This document shows positions 16,300 to 24,813 of a DNA stretch of 64,000 nt, one piece after another. Position 1 is the stretch's first letter, and every line of letters starts with the position of its first letter. This stretch comes from Nocardia brasiliensis NBRC 14402 (GTDB lineage Bacteria > Actinomycetota > Actinomycetes > Mycobacteriales > Mycobacteriaceae), in the NCBI RefSeq assembly GCF_000308475.2, contig NZ_BAFT02000024.1, positions 1 through 64,000 on the forward strand, given 5' to 3'. A program made the translations under genes and the position numbers. Below the pieces are notes generated by a model. That model was not told the DNA's origin and made no database searches. It was given only the letters and a program-made list of their open reading frames with translations.

Positions 16300-16674
16300 C
16301 TACCAGTGCGCGAGCATGAAAACGATCGACATTATTGCCGTGACAACTCCGACCGTCATTTTCGCGAATACTTCGACGAAGAACGCCTGCGTCGCTTCGC
16401 CGATGAGATGTCGCGATGGCAAACCGACATCCGCGGAACGCTCCATGGCCAGCGAACGGATGGTCTCGATGCGCCAGGCCAACGTCGACAACGCCACCGC
16501 CGAAGCGAATGCCGTGAGCGCACACAGCAACAGGGACAACTGATTCGGCGGAGCGGGCACCGCGCCGTAGGCCTCGATGAACGATTCCGTCGCCAACGAA
16601 AGTACTACTGCGCTGGCCAGGTAGTAGGCGCCGGGATGCACCTGGCCGAGACTGGCACTGATCCTACGAATCAC
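16300..16674 (-). CDS. small membrane protein of the sensor operon
   Basis: A 124-aa protein with about three hydrophobic helices: YYLASAVVLSLATESFIEAY, SLLLCALTAFASAVALSTLA, and the C-terminal VGVVTAIMSIVFMLAHW. The linker around residues 68-90 is charged. No family is recognised. It starts at a GTG inside the end of the response-regulator gene (11-base overlap), so it is the last gene of the operon with the histidine kinase and the SBP. It may anchor or report on the signalling proteins, but this is only position-based. Confidence 0.65.
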   Translation of the reverse strand: MIRRISASLGQVHPGAYYLASAVVLSLATESFIEAYGAVPAPPNQLSLLLCALTAFASAVALSTLAWRIETIRSLAMERSADVGLPSRHLIGEATQAFFVEVFAKMTVGVVTAIMSIVFMLAHW

Positions 16675-17347
16675 CGAGTACCCTCGCCGATTCCGCCTCG
16701 AACAATTCCACCTCGTGTGCCAGCTCGCTCAGGGCGACCACGTCGCACCTGGCCTTCGCGGCCGCCTCCAGCTCGATCAGTTTCTCGGCCCGCCGGGTCA
16801 GCGCGGTGCGGCTGTTCACCGTGGGGTCGCGGCGCTTGGCGCCGCTGCGTAGTTGCTCGGCGAGTTGCTGGAGCCCGGCGATGCGCCGGCGCAGCTCGGT
16901 CTGCGCCGCGAGCGATATCGACGCGACCTCGTTGCGCGCCGTTTCGCGGCGCCGCCGATCCGAGCCCACGAGCAGGTCGCTCACCGTGTCGATGAGATCC
17001 GTTGTGCCGTAACCCTCCCGGTCGACATCGCCCTTGATCACGATATCGCCGACGCCGTACCGGAGCAGGATGTTCTTGCTGATCGCGCCTTTCAGGCGCG
17101 AGCCGGTCACCACCGCGCGGGGTAGATCGGGTCTGTTCCGCAGGATGTACGACAGGACCTCGTAACCCGAGTAATCGTCCTCGTCGGTGAGATTGAGGTC
17201 GATCAGTGCGCAATCCACGTCGGGGCGCTGGAGTTCGTCGATCGCGGCATCGACTCTGGTCACATGCCGGACCTCGTGCCCGCGCAGTACGCGCTGTACC
17301 GCCCGGGCGAATTTGAGATTGTCCTCGAGTAACAACACGATCGCCAT
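16664..17347 (-). CDS. response regulator with receiver domain and helical C-terminus
   Basis: A 227-aa protein. The N-terminal receiver domain shows acidic residues LLLEDN, the phospho-accepting Asp in DCALIDLNLTDEDD, and a lysine near VIKGD, as required. After about residue 125 the protein is helical and charged (RRRIAGLQQLAEQLRSG, KLIELEAAAKARCDVVALSE), probably coiled coil, with no winged-helix or LuxR DNA-binding domain. The output is therefore likely a protein-protein interaction. It starts directly after the stop of the histidine kinase gene, so the two form a cognate pair. Confidence 0.8.
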   Translation of the reverse strand: MAIVLLLEDNLKFARAVQRVLRGHEVRHVTRVDAAIDELQRPDVDCALIDLNLTDEDDYSGYEVLSYILRNRPDLPRAVVTGSRLKGAISKNILLRYGVGDIVIKGDVDREGYGTTDLIDTVSDLLVGSDRRRRETARNEVASISLAAQTELRRRIAGLQQLAEQLRSGAKRRDPTVNSRTALTRRAEKLIELEAAAKARCDVVALSELAHEVELFEAESARVLGDS

Positions 17348-18973
17348 CTACGACCTCCTGCAGGTTGGCAGCACTATCAGAAAAGTGGCGCCGGGTGCGC
17401 GGTCGATTTCGACCGTGATCTTGCCGCCCAGGTCTGTCACGATTTCTCTGGCCCGCGCCAAGCCGAGCCCGCGACCCTCGCCCTTTCGCGAGAAACCCAG
17501 TTGGAAGATTCCTTCGACGTCTTCGGCTTTGATGCCGGGGCCCTCATCCGACACCACGATGGAGACGGACCTGCCGGTCACCGTCCCGCTGACGAACACC
17601 CGGCCTCTGGTGTGCATGGCCTCGATCGCGTTGTAGAGCAGGTTCTCGAACAATGCGGTGACATCGCCTTTGACACCACGCACGAGAACGCCGGCGAGGC
17701 CATCGATATCGAGCTCGATGGTGCTGTCCGGAAATTCCAGGCCGAGCCGATTCCGCAGTGCGGTCAATACGCCGCGCACGCTGATCTGGGCGACCTTCTG
17801 CGCACGATGCAGTTCGGCCGGCGCGCGGGCCAGTTCGGTGCAACCTTCGGTGATATCGTCGATCCACTGCGCGAGTTCGCCGTCTATCTCCACCCCACGT
17901 AAATGGAGTTCCTCGCGAATCGCATGGACATTACGCAGGATCGGGTCCACCGCTTTGCGTATGCGATGGGCGAAGTCACCGTTGAGTCGCAGTCTGGTCG
18001 CCTCGGCGCGCGATTCGGCGGCCTCTTCCCGCCGCCTGCGGATCTCGGCGGCGAGGCGGGCGCTGGCCAGCACGGTCGACGACAAGACCGGCAGCGCATC
18101 ACGTTCCAGTTGGGTGAACGCATGGGGGGCGGCCACCCGGAGCACGTGCAGTCCGAGGAACTCGCCTTCGGCGTGCAGCGGAATCAAACCGACCGTGTCC
18201 AACGGCCCCTGGTAGGTGTCGAAGAGTTGCTTGAGTAGCCGGTGCGGGCGGGACTTGGAGTCGTGCAGAATGGATTTGGTGTTCGACGTGAACCAGTCGA
18301 GCGCGCGGCCGATATCCAGGCCGGCCGGCATGACCCACCCGCCGCTGCGGAACACTTCGCTGAATTGCCCGCCCTCGTCGGCGTGCCAGACGCTCGATTC
18401 GGCCGGTACATTGAGCGCCTGCCGCAGCAGCTCCATGCCCAGGGCGAGGGCGGCGCGCTCGTCCTCACCGGTGCCCGACAGCGTCATCGCGCCCACGAGC
18501 CGGCGCAGCTGTTCCGAAAGGTCCTCTCGCGCCGCGCTTTCGCTGATATGGACGGCCTCTGCGCGGGTCTTGGTGAGTCGCGCCGCGTCCTCGAGGGAAA
18601 TATCGGTCACGTCGATACCGGCCTCGGCGAGCAGATGTGCGTTGGTCGCCCGGTCGAACAGCGGGAATCGAATCGTCAGCAGCAAGCGCTCCGAGCCGGA
18701 GTGCATCACATCGTCGACCAGGCTCCGGATCTCGACGCCGGATCGCACTATCTCCTTGTGCTCGGCTATCGCCCGGTCATGCTCCAGCCGATTGATCAAG
18801 AGGTCGATATAGCTCTCGCCGAGGATCTCTGCACTCGAGTATCCGTACAGTCGTTCGGCGCCACGGGTCCACAGCCGTACGGCGTAGTTGGCCTCCGGAC
18901 CCGCTGCCGCCCAGAGGGATACGGCGGTGCCGGCGGCAATCGTGGTGAGCAGTTGCGCGTCGTACTCGTCCAC
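17348..18973 (-). CDS. soluble PAS/GAF sensor histidine kinase
   Basis: A 541-aa protein with no membrane segment. An N-terminal PAS domain (about residues 15-130; WTRGAERLYGYSSAEILGES) is followed by a GAF-like region (about 165-300). Then come a dimerisation helix with DFAHRIRKAVDPILRNVHAI and a HATPase domain with NLLYNAIEAMHTRG, SDEGPGIKAEDVEGIF and GEGRGLGLARAREIV. The phospho-acceptor is probably the His of FAHRIRKAV. The GTG start has AGGGAG upstream and lies only 13 bases after the SBP stop, so the kinase is in the same operon as that cytoplasmic SBP. It probably senses an intracellular signal, perhaps through PAS, GAF or the SBP. Confidence 0.85.
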   Translation of the reverse strand: MDEYDAQLLTTIAAGTAVSLWAAAGPEANYAVRLWTRGAERLYGYSSAEILGESYIDLLINRLEHDRAIAEHKEIVRSGVEIRSLVDDVMHSGSERLLLTIRFPLFDRATNAHLLAEAGIDVTDISLEDAARLTKTRAEAVHISESAAREDLSEQLRRLVGAMTLSGTGEDERAALALGMELLRQALNVPAESSVWHADEGGQFSEVFRSGGWVMPAGLDIGRALDWFTSNTKSILHDSKSRPHRLLKQLFDTYQGPLDTVGLIPLHAEGEFLGLHVLRVAAPHAFTQLERDALPVLSSTVLASARLAAEIRRRREEAAESRAEATRLRLNGDFAHRIRKAVDPILRNVHAIREELHLRGVEIDGELAQWIDDITEGCTELARAPAELHRAQKVAQISVRGVLTALRNRLGLEFPDSTIELDIDGLAGVLVRGVKGDVTALFENLLYNAIEAMHTRGRVFVSGTVTGRSVSIVVSDEGPGIKAEDVEGIFQLGFSRKGEGRGLGLARAREIVTDLGGKITVEIDRAPGATFLIVLPTCRRS

Positions 18974-18986
18974 TTCCGCACTCCCT

Positions 18987-20744
18987 TCACATCCACTTTT
19001 CGATGGCGCCCATGAGGGTGAGGATCATCGCGGGCATCTCCTGGTCCGAGTGCCCGTTCATGCCGTCGAGGGCGGGGTCCAGCCGCGGCGTGGTCAGGTC
19101 GATCGCGAATCCGTGCGCGGGCAGCATGGCGGCGGCCCGCACGCGCCGACCGCACAATTCCCGGGATGCCGGGACCTGGAAGAGCAGCGGGACGATCGGC
19201 GCGTCGGCCAGTGCGACGAGTTCGGCCTTGCGCCACGCGGCCTCGGCCGTCACGCGGTCCTCCGCCGCGGCGAGTGCCCGTTCGATGAGGGCGTCCACTT
19301 CGGGATTGCGGTAGCGGCCCGAGTTGGCGGGGGAGCCGGAGTGCAACAGCGGCTGGAGGAAGACGCGACTGTTGTCGTGCATCCAGGTGGGTGACCACGA
19401 GGCGAGGGCGATATCCCAATCGCCGGCCGCCGCTCGGTCCGGGTCCGCCAGCAGATCCAGGTACTCCGGCACAGCGAATTCGACCGGTATGACGGTGATT
19501 CCGGCCTCGGCCAGATCGGCGGCGTAGCGCTGGGCGACCAGGCGGGCGTGCTCGGTGCCCGGATGGACCGCGGTGAGCGTCATCTCGCCCGGATGTCCCG
19601 CGGCGGCCAGCATCGCCGCGCACGTGGCCGGATCGCCGCGATGGTCCAGCGTCGCATAGGGATCGAGGTCCTGGTGACCGTCGTTGTTCGGCGGGACGAT
19701 CGAGCCCGCGATCCGGATGATCGTGTCCCGGCCGAGGGTCGCGACGCCGGCCGCGATCGCGGCCTTGTCGATCGCCAGGGATATCGCCTGGCGCACCTGC
19801 ACTTTCCGCAACGCGCCCGCGGCGTTGGGGCTGCGGGTGTTGAACACCAGGTAGGGGTCCAGCGCGAAACCGAGATCATGGCCGGCGGGCATCGCGGGAT
19901 CCGCGATGCGCACACCCCACGCCAGATCCGCCTCGTCCGCACGAATTCGGTGCGCCACGTCGTCGGCGGTGACCTGTTCGGCGATGACCTCGACCGCTTC
20001 GACATGCCGGTGCCGGACCGGATCGGACTTCGCGCGCCACACCGGATTCCGGCTCAGGCGTAGTTCCCGGCCCGGGGTGAAATCGATCGGCCGATACGGG
20101 CCGGTGGAACGGATATTGCGGCTCAGCTCCACGCTGCCCGGCACGAACGAGTCGTATTCGACCGGCGCGGGGGAGGTGCCGGGCAGGGTCAGCATGTCGA
20201 TGAAATCCAACGCGGGCCTGCGCAATTCGAATACGATCGTGGTGTCGTCGAGCACCAGCAGGCCCGGAATGTCGTGGGCGCTCTGGTATTCGGCCAGTTC
20301 GTGCGCGGTGGGCTCGGTATCGGCGAACGCGGCGGCGTAGTCGTCGCAGAACTGCGCCATGCCGCGGATGGTGTCGGTGAAGTAGGACAGCAACGCGCTG
20401 CGGCGCACCGGATTACCCATTCGCTTGAAGCCCCGCACCACGTCGTGCGTGGTGACCGGACGCTCGGGGTCGCTGTCCCAGCAGACATCCGGGCGCAGAT
20501 GGACCACGTAGCTGGTGTGGCTCGCGCCCATGCCGGCGTTGTACATGGAAGGAATCTCGGTGGCCAGATCCGGCGTCGGCGCCACGGCCTGCCAATTCCG
20601 CAGATCGGCCTGCGTCCGATAGGTGAACAGCTGCCGGGCGAAGAGCCGGACCACCTGGTCGATCGGAAATCTCGGGCAGCACACCGGATCCAACTGGTCG
20701 AGCACGCCGGGACCGTACAGCCGCAGGGCCGCCGGCTCGGTCAT
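18987..20744 (-). CDS. third SBP_bac_5 protein without signal peptide, in a sensor operon
   Basis: A 585-aa member of the same family as the proteins at 4574 and 6386. It begins ALRLYGPGVLDQLDPVCC and keeps the family segments THDVVRGFKRMGNP, VRQAISLAIDKAAIAAGV and WSPTWMHDNSRVFLQPL. It has no signal sequence and carries an extra C-terminal tail of about 25 residues (after FAIDLTTPRLDPALDG). Its ATG overlaps the stop of the PLP-enzyme gene (ATGA at 20741-20744), and the soluble histidine kinase follows 13 bases later. A binding protein placed directly before a kinase suggests a ligand-sensing unit, but this is inference. Confidence 0.82.
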   Translation of the reverse strand: MTEPAALRLYGPGVLDQLDPVCCPRFPIDQVVRLFARQLFTYRTQADLRNWQAVAPTPDLATEIPSMYNAGMGASHTSYVVHLRPDVCWDSDPERPVTTHDVVRGFKRMGNPVRRSALLSYFTDTIRGMAQFCDDYAAAFADTEPTAHELAEYQSAHDIPGLLVLDDTTIVFELRRPALDFIDMLTLPGTSPAPVEYDSFVPGSVELSRNIRSTGPYRPIDFTPGRELRLSRNPVWRAKSDPVRHRHVEAVEVIAEQVTADDVAHRIRADEADLAWGVRIADPAMPAGHDLGFALDPYLVFNTRSPNAAGALRKVQVRQAISLAIDKAAIAAGVATLGRDTIIRIAGSIVPPNNDGHQDLDPYATLDHRGDPATCAAMLAAAGHPGEMTLTAVHPGTEHARLVAQRYAADLAEAGITVIPVEFAVPEYLDLLADPDRAAAGDWDIALASWSPTWMHDNSRVFLQPLLHSGSPANSGRYRNPEVDALIERALAAAEDRVTAEAAWRKAELVALADAPIVPLLFQVPASRELCGRRVRAAAMLPAHGFAIDLTTPRLDPALDGMNGHSDQEMPAMILTLMGAIEKWM

Positions 20745-22069
20745 GACATCTCCTCGGCGAGCCTGGCCATGATGTCGACGGCCTGATCGATCTCGTCGTA
20801 GTCGTTGAAGATGTGTGTCGTGATCCGCGACGCATAATGCTGGTGCGGCGAGCCGGCCACGTCGAACTCGGTCCACCTGGTGAAGAGTCGATGCTCCCGC
20901 TGCAGCCGCATGGTGAATTCGTGGATCTTTTTCACATTCCACGCGTCTTGCGGCCGGCGGAAGGGATGGAAGGCGATCAACGGCGATTGCAGCTGGGGGT
21001 CGGCGCCGGGCGAGTACATCGCCTCGCGCCCGAAACGCTGAGCGACGCGATCGCGCGCGTAGTCCGCCAGCCGCATGATCCGTCGTTCGATGCGGCTGCG
21101 GCCGATCTCGTCCCACATCTGGCACGCGGTGGCGAGTGCGGCCCCGCGGGCGATGCTGGCACTGCCCGCGCTCTGCAGATAGTCGGCCATGTTGTCGCTC
21201 TCGATCGAGGTCCTCGTCCGTGGCGGGGGGCTGCCCTTCATCGGATACCAGGTGGAGATGATCGGCCAGAAGATGGGCAGCGGCAGCGGATTGTGTTCGG
21301 GGTGAATCTTGTTGCGCACGTAGAGCAATCCGGTGCCCAGTGGGCCGCACTGGAACTTGGAGCCGGAGCAGGAGATGAAATCCGCGCCGATGGCCCGCAT
21401 GTCGATATCGAGCATGCCGGGTAGCAGCGCGCCGTCGATCACCGTGATCAGTCCGTGCCGGTGCGCGAGTTCGCACAGGGCGCGCATCGGCAGCTTGGTG
21501 CCGGTGAACAGCGTGATCCCCGCGAAGGCAAGCACTTTCGTGCGCGGGGTGATCGCCGCCTCGAACAGTTCGACGATCTGTTCGGCGCGCACGTCGAAGC
21601 CGGTGGGCAGGGTGATCGTTTTCAGCGTGACGCCGAACCGGTTGCGCAGCAGGTTGAAATTCGACAGCACGGAGTAGCACTCGTGCGTGGTGGTGACGAC
21701 CTCGTCGCCGGCGTGCAGATCCAGGCCGTGGATGACCCGCGCGACGCCTTCGGTCGCGTTGTGGGTGATCACCATCTCGTCCTGATCGACCCCGTAGGAC
21801 TTGGCGATCACCGCTCGGTGGTCCTGGTACATACCCGGTGGATAGACATCGCCGAGTCCGCCGGCCCAGTGCCTGGTCACCCGGTCGACGGTGTCGAGCA
21901 CGGCGTGCGGCATCGCGCCGACGGTGCCGGTGTTGAGATGGATGGCGCCCGGATCCAGCGCGAACAACCTGCGTATCTCGGGCCAGGTCGCGGTGCGCAG
22001 GCTGCGCGGCGGTTCGGCGGTGATCGTCGCCGCTCGATGCTGCAGGGTGGGATCCACGGCGCCGTTCAT
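20741..22069 (-). CDS. class V aminotransferase-fold PLP enzyme
   Basis: A 442-aa fold-type I PLP enzyme of the class V group (cysteine desulfurase / isopenicillin-N epimerase relatives). Visible features are the N-terminal region AIHLNTGTVGAMPHAV, the substrate-site segment ITHNATEGVARVIHGLDL, the Asp of VIDGALLPGMLDIDM, and the Schiff-base lysine in SCSGSKFQCGP. The SGSK context and the long insertion before the C-terminal domain fit an epimerase- or lyase-like enzyme more than SufS. The ATG at 22069 has AGAGG upstream; a longer start at 22168 lacks support. It is the first gene of the operon with an SBP, a kinase and a response regulator. The substrate is unknown. Confidence 0.8.
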   Translation of the reverse strand: MNGAVDPTLQHRAATITAEPPRSLRTATWPEIRRLFALDPGAIHLNTGTVGAMPHAVLDTVDRVTRHWAGGLGDVYPPGMYQDHRAVIAKSYGVDQDEMVITHNATEGVARVIHGLDLHAGDEVVTTTHECYSVLSNFNLLRNRFGVTLKTITLPTGFDVRAEQIVELFEAAITPRTKVLAFAGITLFTGTKLPMRALCELAHRHGLITVIDGALLPGMLDIDMRAIGADFISCSGSKFQCGPLGTGLLYVRNKIHPEHNPLPLPIFWPIISTWYPMKGSPPPRTRTSIESDNMADYLQSAGSASIARGAALATACQMWDEIGRSRIERRIMRLADYARDRVAQRFGREAMYSPGADPQLQSPLIAFHPFRRPQDAWNVKKIHEFTMRLQREHRLFTRWTEFDVAGSPHQHYASRITTHIFNDYDEIDQAVDIMARLAEEMS

Positions 22070-22419
22070 GGGGGACCTCTTCCACGATGGGCTCGGCCGG
22101 ATGAGCCGTTCAACTCCGTCGCCTGTGCGCCCGGTCGGCCAGCCATCGCCGCCGTGCGTCCGCGACATTCCAACTAGCTATATGTTACATAAGTTTTCTG
22201 TAGATTCTGCGGCTCTGCCTCTTTCTGTTCTGTTGCCGGGCAGCCTTCTGGCGGCTGCCGCAGGGATCTTGCGGTGTTCGACGCGATTGGGCGATTCGTT
22301 CCGCCTCGACAGTTGGCTTCAAAAAGCTATGGTGTATCTGGCGGCCGGTTCCGGCGCCGAGTCGGCCTCGTGGCACACCGTGCGCCACGCGGATGCCGCT
22401 GCTATCCAGGGGGTTTCGG
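22070..22419. other. divergent intergenic region with AT-rich element
   Basis: This 350-base region lies between the minus-strand PLP-enzyme operon and the plus-strand deaminase-fold gene. It contains TAGCTATATGTTACATAAGT around 22175-22194, akin to the other cluster elements. I see no gene in it. Confidence 0.4.
22175..22194. promoter_or_regulatory. AT-rich promoter/operator
   Basis: TAGCTATATGTTACATAAGT shares CTATATGTWA with 6335-6343 and the reverse complement of 432-441. It sits between two divergent operons and probably controls one or both. Confidence 0.45.
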
Positions 22420-23496
22420 ATGGTCACGCCGCACCGGACGGAGCCGAGCGGCGGCGCGGTGCACGGCGACGGGCAGTCCGCCGCGAGCTTCCTCGCGGCG
22501 CTGCCGAAGGTGGAATTGCATGTGCACCTGCTGGGTTCGGCCGCGGTGGACACGGTGGCCGAATTGGCCGCGGCCCGGCCGGACGTCGGGGTCCCGGCCG
22601 AGCCCGCCGAATTGCGCCGGTATTACCGATTCACCGATTTCGCGCATTTCATCGAGGTGTACACCGCGGTCAACCGGTTGGTCACCAGCGGCGCCGCGGT
22701 GGTGGCGCTGGTGACCGGTCTCGGCGACCAGCTCGCGCTGGACACTGTGCGCTACGCCGAAGTGACCGTGACGCCACTGTCGCATCTGCGCAGGGGCATC
22801 GCCGCCGCCGAACTCGCCGAGGCGCTGGCGACCGGACGCCGTCTCGTGGCCGAACGTCATGGCATCCACCTGAATTGGATCTTCGACGCGTCGGCGGATG
22901 ACGGTGTCGCCGGCGCCTTCGCCACCCTGGACTGGATTCTGCGCCATCAGCCCGATGGCACGGTGGGCTTCGGGCTGGGCGGCCCGGAACTCGCCGCGCC
23001 GCGTCGGCTGTTCCGCACCGCGTTCGAAAAGGCAAGGGCCAGTGGGCTGCACGCCGTTCCGCACGCGGGGGAGATCTCCGACGCCGGTGAAATCTGGTCC
23101 GCTGCAAGGGATCTGGGCGCGGAGCGGATCGGGCACGGCATTCGGGCTGTGACCGACCCCGGCCTGCTCGATTATCTGGCGGAACGGAATATCACCCTCG
23201 AGGTGTGTCCGTCGTCGAATGTCCGCACCGGTGCGGTGCGGACATTCGACGAGCATCCACTGCCCGCGCTACTCGCCGCGGGTGTCCCGGTCACGCTCGG
23301 CACCGACGATCCAGGGATGTTCGGCACCTCGCTGAACCGCGAATACCAACTGTGCCACGACCGTCTGGGCCTGTCGGTCGCCGCGCTCGCCGACGTGGTG
23401 GTCGCCGGAATCGATGCGGCCTTCTGCCCGACCCACGTGGCCGCGGACATTCGTCGTGATCTCGCGCAGGCGCGGGCGCGGCTCGAACAACGGTAG
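22420..23496 (+). CDS. adenosine-deaminase-fold amidohydrolase
   Basis: A 358-aa TIM-barrel protein of the adenosine/adenine/aminodeoxyfutalosine deaminase family. The metal- and base-binding motifs are all visible: LPKVELHVHLLGS near the N-terminus, HAGE in the middle, GAERIGHGIR, the strand LEVCPSSNVRTG and GTDDPGMFGTSL with the catalytic Asp. The ATG at 22420 has AGGGGG 7 bases upstream and is preferred over 22393. It is followed after 18 bases by the ABC1 kinase gene. Deamination of a purine or another amine in the pathway is possible, but a housekeeping purine salvage role cannot be excluded. AMP/adenosine turnover linked to SAM chemistry is one hypothesis. Confidence 0.82.
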   Translation: MVTPHRTEPSGGAVHGDGQSAASFLAALPKVELHVHLLGSAAVDTVAELAAARPDVGVPAEPAELRRYYRFTDFAHFIEVYTAVNRLVTSGAAVVALVTGLGDQLALDTVRYAEVTVTPLSHLRRGIAAAELAEALATGRRLVAERHGIHLNWIFDASADDGVAGAFATLDWILRHQPDGTVGFGLGGPELAAPRRLFRTAFEKARASGLHAVPHAGEISDAGEIWSAARDLGAERIGHGIRAVTDPGLLDYLAERNITLEVCPSSNVRTGAVRTFDEHPLPALLAAGVPVTLGTDDPGMFGTSLNREYQLCHDRLGLSVAALADVVVAGIDAAFCPTHVAADIRRDLAQARARLEQR

Positions 23497-23514
23497 AGAA
23501 CAGGGAGATGAGAT

Positions 23515-24813
23515 ATGCGAGCAGGATTCGCGCTCACGCTGCGGGCAATGCGCGTCACCGGCACCGTTGTCGCGGTAGCCGTCCCGGCGATACCGGGTGG
23601 TCTGCTCCGCCGGTTGCGCTACGGCCCCGAGTCCGGCCGGCGGCACGTGTATCGGCGGCTCGTCGCGCTGTTGATGTTGCTCGGACCGACCTTCGTCAAA
23701 GCGGGACAGGTGCTCGGTACCCGCCGCGACCTGTTGCCGCCGGCGCTGTGTGACGAGCTGTCGCTGCTGCAGGATTCCGTTGCGCCACTGGACGCGGCGC
23801 ACACCGCGGTCGCGTTGACCGAGGCCTATGGCGCGGAGGTGGACGACATTTTCGCCTCGCTCGATACCCGGCCGGTCGCCTCCGGCAGCGTGGCCTCGGT
23901 GTATCGGGCGCGGTTGCGCTCCGGCCAGGAGGTCGCGGTCAAACTGCGCAGACCCGGTATCGAGCAGACCATGTCCGCCGACCTCGCGCTGATCCGCGGC
24001 GGTGCGGCCTTCGTCGCGCGACTGCCGATTTTCCGCGGCGTTCCGGTGACGGAAGTCGTCGCGAATATGGCCGACGCCATCCTGGGCCAGCTGGACTTCG
24101 AGCGCGAGGCCGACAATCTGCGGCGGTTGCGCAAGAACCTCTCCGAGGTGCCACGGGTGTGGGTGCCGAAGGTCTACCCCGAGGCCTGCCGTCCCCGGTG
24201 CATCGTGATGGAGTTCATCCCGGGCCTGGCGGTGGATACGGCTGAACATTGTTCCCCGGCGGCCCGCCGGCGCTTCGCGGCCTCGGGCATGGCCGCGATG
24301 TATCAGATGCTCTTCGTCGACGGATTCGTGCACTGCGACATGCATCCCGGCAATCTCTACTTCACCCGTAGCGCTCAGGTGGTGGTGCTCGACGCGGGCT
24401 TCAGCGTCCAGCTCACCGATCGCCTGCGCCGCCTGTTCGCCGAGTTCTTCATGAACATGGCGATCGGACGCGGACGCCATGCGGCCGAGATCGTGATCCA
24501 GAGTGCGGCCCATATCGCCGCGGACGCCGACCTCGAGGGGTTCACGGTGCGGATGGCAGACCTGGTCGAACGCAGCCACGGCCAAGCGGCCAGTGAGTTC
24601 AGTCTGATCGCCTTCGCCATGGAGATGTTCGACCTGCAACGGCGCTTCGGCATCAACGCCGCGTCCGAGCTGATCTTCCCGCTGCTGTCGTTGCTGGTGA
24701 TCGAGGGGACCATCCGGGAACTCGATCCGGACATGGATTTCCAGGAGGCGGCCAAGCCGCAGCTGATGCGTGGCCTGTTCGGTACCGAAGGCGGCCGTTC
24801 TACGCTCGATTGA
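23515..24813 (+). CDS. ABC1/UbiB-family atypical kinase
   Basis: A 432-aa protein with the family hallmarks: the KxGQ motif (TFVKAGQVLGTRRDLLP), an alanine-rich nucleotide loop (ASGSVASVYRARL), the lysine of VAVKLRRPG, the catalytic-loop motif HCDMHPGN and the metal-binding LDAGFS (in place of DFG). ABC1/UbiB proteins are ATPases/kinases that support isoprenoid quinone synthesis or lipid handling in other organisms. Two hydrophobic stretches near the C-terminus (SELIFPLLSLLVI) may touch the membrane. It is coupled to the deaminase-fold gene upstream. Membership in a natural-product cluster is unusual, and no substrate can be read from the sequence. Confidence 0.85.
   Translation: MRAGFALTLRAMRVTGTVVAVAVPAIPGGLLRRLRYGPESGRRHVYRRLVALLMLLGPTFVKAGQVLGTRRDLLPPALCDELSLLQDSVAPLDAAHTAVALTEAYGAEVDDIFASLDTRPVASGSVASVYRARLRSGQEVAVKLRRPGIEQTMSADLALIRGGAAFVARLPIFRGVPVTEVVANMADAILGQLDFEREADNLRRLRKNLSEVPRVWVPKVYPEACRPRCIVMEFIPGLAVDTAEHCSPAARRRFAASGMAAMYQMLFVDGFVHCDMHPGNLYFTRSAQVVVLDAGFSVQLTDRLRRLFAEFFMNMAIGRGRHAAEIVIQSAAHIAADADLEGFTVRMADLVERSHGQAASEFSLIAFAMEMFDLQRRFGINAASELIFPLLSLLVIEGTIRELDPDMDFQEAAKPQLMRGLFGTEGGRSTLD

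Noticed and set aside
22185..22553. Minus-strand frame of 122 codons between two operons
   Set aside because: It covers the divergent promoter and the start of the deaminase-fold gene; composition is not protein-like.
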